A stretch of 7,869 nucleotides of DNA, taken from the NCBI GenBank assembly GCA_019090365.1, contig JAHRWC010000398.1:1-7869 (forward strand), read 5' to 3'. Position numbers and translations under genes: made by a program. A model generated the notes under the pieces. The model saw nothing but the letters and a program-made list of their open reading frames with translations, made no database searches and was not told the DNA's origin. Positions 6,739-7,869 of the stretch are shown one piece after another. Numbering within the stretch: position 1 is the stretch's first letter; each line of letters starts with the position of its first letter. The stretch comes from Flavobacteriaceae bacterium. GTDB taxonomy: Bacteria > Bacteroidota > Bacteroidia > Flavobacteriales > Flavobacteriaceae.

Positions 6739-7293
6739 ATGGATTATCTTTATGTTAAATCGCTTCATATTATTTTTATAACTACTTGGTTTGCAGGTTT
6801 GTTTTATATCATTCGTTTATTCATCTATTTTAAGGAGGCTGAAGAAAAAGAATCACCAGCAAAAGAGATTTTACAGAAACAATATCAATTAATGATCAAA
6901 AGGCTTTGGTATATTATTACCTGGCCTTCAGCAGTATTAGCAACACTTTTTGCAATATGGCTACTCGTAATAAATCCAGAGTGGCTCTATTTTGGTTGGA
7001 TGCAAATTAAATTAGCATTTGTATTATTACTATTTATTTATCATGGAATTTGCCAGTTAATGTATAATCAAACCCAAAAGGGATTTTTGAAATATTCTTC
7101 GTTTGGATTAAGAATTTGGAACGAAGTAGCAACGATTATACTTTTTGCTTGTACTTTTTTAGTGGTTTTAAAGAGCTCTATAGGCTGGATATTTGGTGTT
7201 GTAGGTATTGTGGGAGTTTCAGTATTATTAATGTTGGGTATTAAATTATATAAAAACCTTCGGAAAAAGAATAGTTGGGATCAACCTGAATAG
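6739..7293 (+). CDS. hemJ: HemJ-type protoporphyrinogen IX oxidase, membrane protein
   Basis: HemJ oxidises protoporphyrinogen IX to protoporphyrin IX in the cytoplasmic membrane, the step just before HemH. The 184-residue product has about five hydrophobic helices (roughly 8-30, 58-79, 86-108, 126-146, 149-171). Family features are YVKSLHIIFITTWFAGLFY with His10, Arg26 after it, RRLWY-like IKRLWYIITWPSAVLATLFA, and WMQIKLAFVLLLFIYHGICQ with Lys91 and His102. His10 and the lysine in the W-x-x-x-K-L motif are the positions associated with heme binding in the family. At 184 residues it is longer than the roughly 140-residue proteobacterial form, mainly at the C-terminus. The start at 6739 is chosen because it aligns with the conserved helix and follows the hemH stop by one base (TAA-G-ATG); an upstream ATG at 6703 would overlap hemH. 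Such proteins are sometimes labelled CopD-like, a weaker reading given the neighbours. Confidence 0.88.
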   Translation: MDYLYVKSLHIIFITTWFAGLFYIIRLFIYFKEAEEKESPAKEILQKQYQLMIKRLWYIITWPSAVLATLFAIWLLVINPEWLYFGWMQIKLAFVLLLFIYHGICQLMYNQTQKGFLKYSSFGLRIWNEVATIILFACTFLVVLKSSIGWIFGVVGIVGVSVLLMLGIKLYKNLRKKNSWDQPE

Positions 7294-7306
7294 TTAAAAT
7301 ACTATT
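7289..7306. terminator. Weak AT-only hairpin between convergent genes
   Basis: AATAGT (7289-7294) and ACTATT (7301-7306) form a perfect 6-base inverted repeat around a 6-base loop. The stem spans the hemJ stop codon and the last base of the opposite gene's stop codon. It is all but GC-free and lacks a clean T-run, so any terminator function on either strand would be weak. The 12-base intergenic gap leaves no room for a better one. Confidence 0.3.
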
Positions 7307-7869
7307 TACATATTTATTTCTCTTGAAAGAAATTGATAAAAGGAAGTTGCAATAAAGAAGATAATACTTACTACGAATGAAAAACTTATTATTAAAAACA
7401 AAATAGGCATACTAAATAATAAGAAGCAAACAGGGAGTAAAACTCCAAATACTACAAGAAATAAGAAGATAAAGTACAAGTAATTCATTACACGAGGTAA
7501 TTTACTTACTGAATCATCTTGTAATTGATATAGCTTCGGAAGCACCTCATTTGCCATATAATCTCCAAGTTTAGATAAAAATACTTCATTAAAAGAAGAA
7601 TCCTCAAATGCTTCATTGTCAATACTAATGGCTAAGGCCATAATTTTATCTTGATGCCTTTCATATACGGCATTTATATCGAGAGTCTCTTTGTAAATAC
7701 CAAACTTGTAACCAAAATAATATAAAAGCCCAGTACCTGATTTATGTTCTAACCATTTTTCAACTAAATCTTTGTTATAAATTTTTGGGTAAATTACGTT
7801 TTTAGGAACCTTTTTTTCTTTTGGTTTAGAATATAAAAATGATTTTAATTCTAGATAAAGGTTTTCTGT
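7306..7869 (-). CDS. Unknown protein with two C-terminal membrane helices (partial, N-terminus beyond window)
   Basis: I do not recognise this protein. The frame is open from the window edge to TAA 7306-7308, giving 187 visible residues. An in-frame ATG at 7641 would give only 111 residues, but the frame continues upstream without a stop for 76 codons of ordinary-looking protein sequence (for example KWLEHKSGTGLLYYFGYKFG, 38-57), so the real start is probably outside the window. The visible part is a soluble, charged, aromatic-rich stretch (1-125), then two strong hydrophobic segments (about 130-152 and 155-177) and a short polar tail. The short turn between the helices suggests a helical hairpin with both the long N-terminal part and the tail on the same side of the membrane, probably cytoplasmic. 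It is convergent with hemJ, 12 bases away, so nothing links it to heme synthesis except position. Confidence 0.75.
   Translation of the reverse strand, partial: TENLYLELKSFLYSKPKEKKVPKNVIYPKIYNKDLVEKWLEHKSGTGLLYYFGYKFGIYKETLDINAVYERHQDKIMALAISIDNEAFEDSSFNEVFLSKLGDYMANEVLPKLYQLQDDSVSKLPRVMNYLYFIFLFLVVFGVLLPVCFLLFSMPILFLIISFSFVVSIIFFIATSFYQFLSREINM

Overview
The window is an AT-rich chromosomal segment from a member of the Bacteroidota, most likely the Flavobacteriaceae. Three things point there: the low GC, the lack of Shine-Dalgarno sequences before most starts, and a promoter of the TTG / TAnnTTTG type seen only in this phylum, together with a HemC-HemD fusion. I recall such fusions as annotated in flavobacteria but cannot look this up. 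Almost the whole window is a heme-biosynthesis locus.

Layout. On the minus strand, reading right to left from 4549, are hemA (glutamyl-tRNA reductase), a hemC-hemD fusion (hydroxymethylbilane synthase plus uroporphyrinogen-III synthase), hemB (porphobilinogen synthase) and the first half of hemL (glutamate-1-semialdehyde aminomutase), which runs off the left edge. The first three are separated by an 8-base overlap and a 1-base gap; hemL follows after 60 bases. Positions 4550-4825 are a 276-base divergent control region with a good hemA promoter and a 13-base direct repeat. On the plus strand follow an AraC-family regulator, hemH (ferrochelatase) and a hemJ-type protoporphyrinogen oxidase, each one base apart. 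At the right edge a convergent, partly visible gene of unknown function encodes a protein with two C-terminal membrane helices; its frame is open to the window end.

How the genes work together. HemA and HemL make 5-aminolevulinate from Glu-tRNA (C5 pathway). HemB, HemC and HemD take it to uroporphyrinogen III. HemJ oxidises protoporphyrinogen IX and HemH inserts iron. HemE and HemF/HemN/HemZ are not in the window. The AraC regulator sits between the two arms of the pathway, divergent from the early genes and in one apparent transcription unit with the terminal genes, which makes it a good candidate for a local heme or iron regulator. That role is inference.

I found no tRNA, rRNA, CRISPR array, insertion sequence or phage feature. 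The enzymes are recognisable. The least explained parts are the regulator and its repeats, the cysteine-rich segment in HemH, and the right-edge membrane protein.
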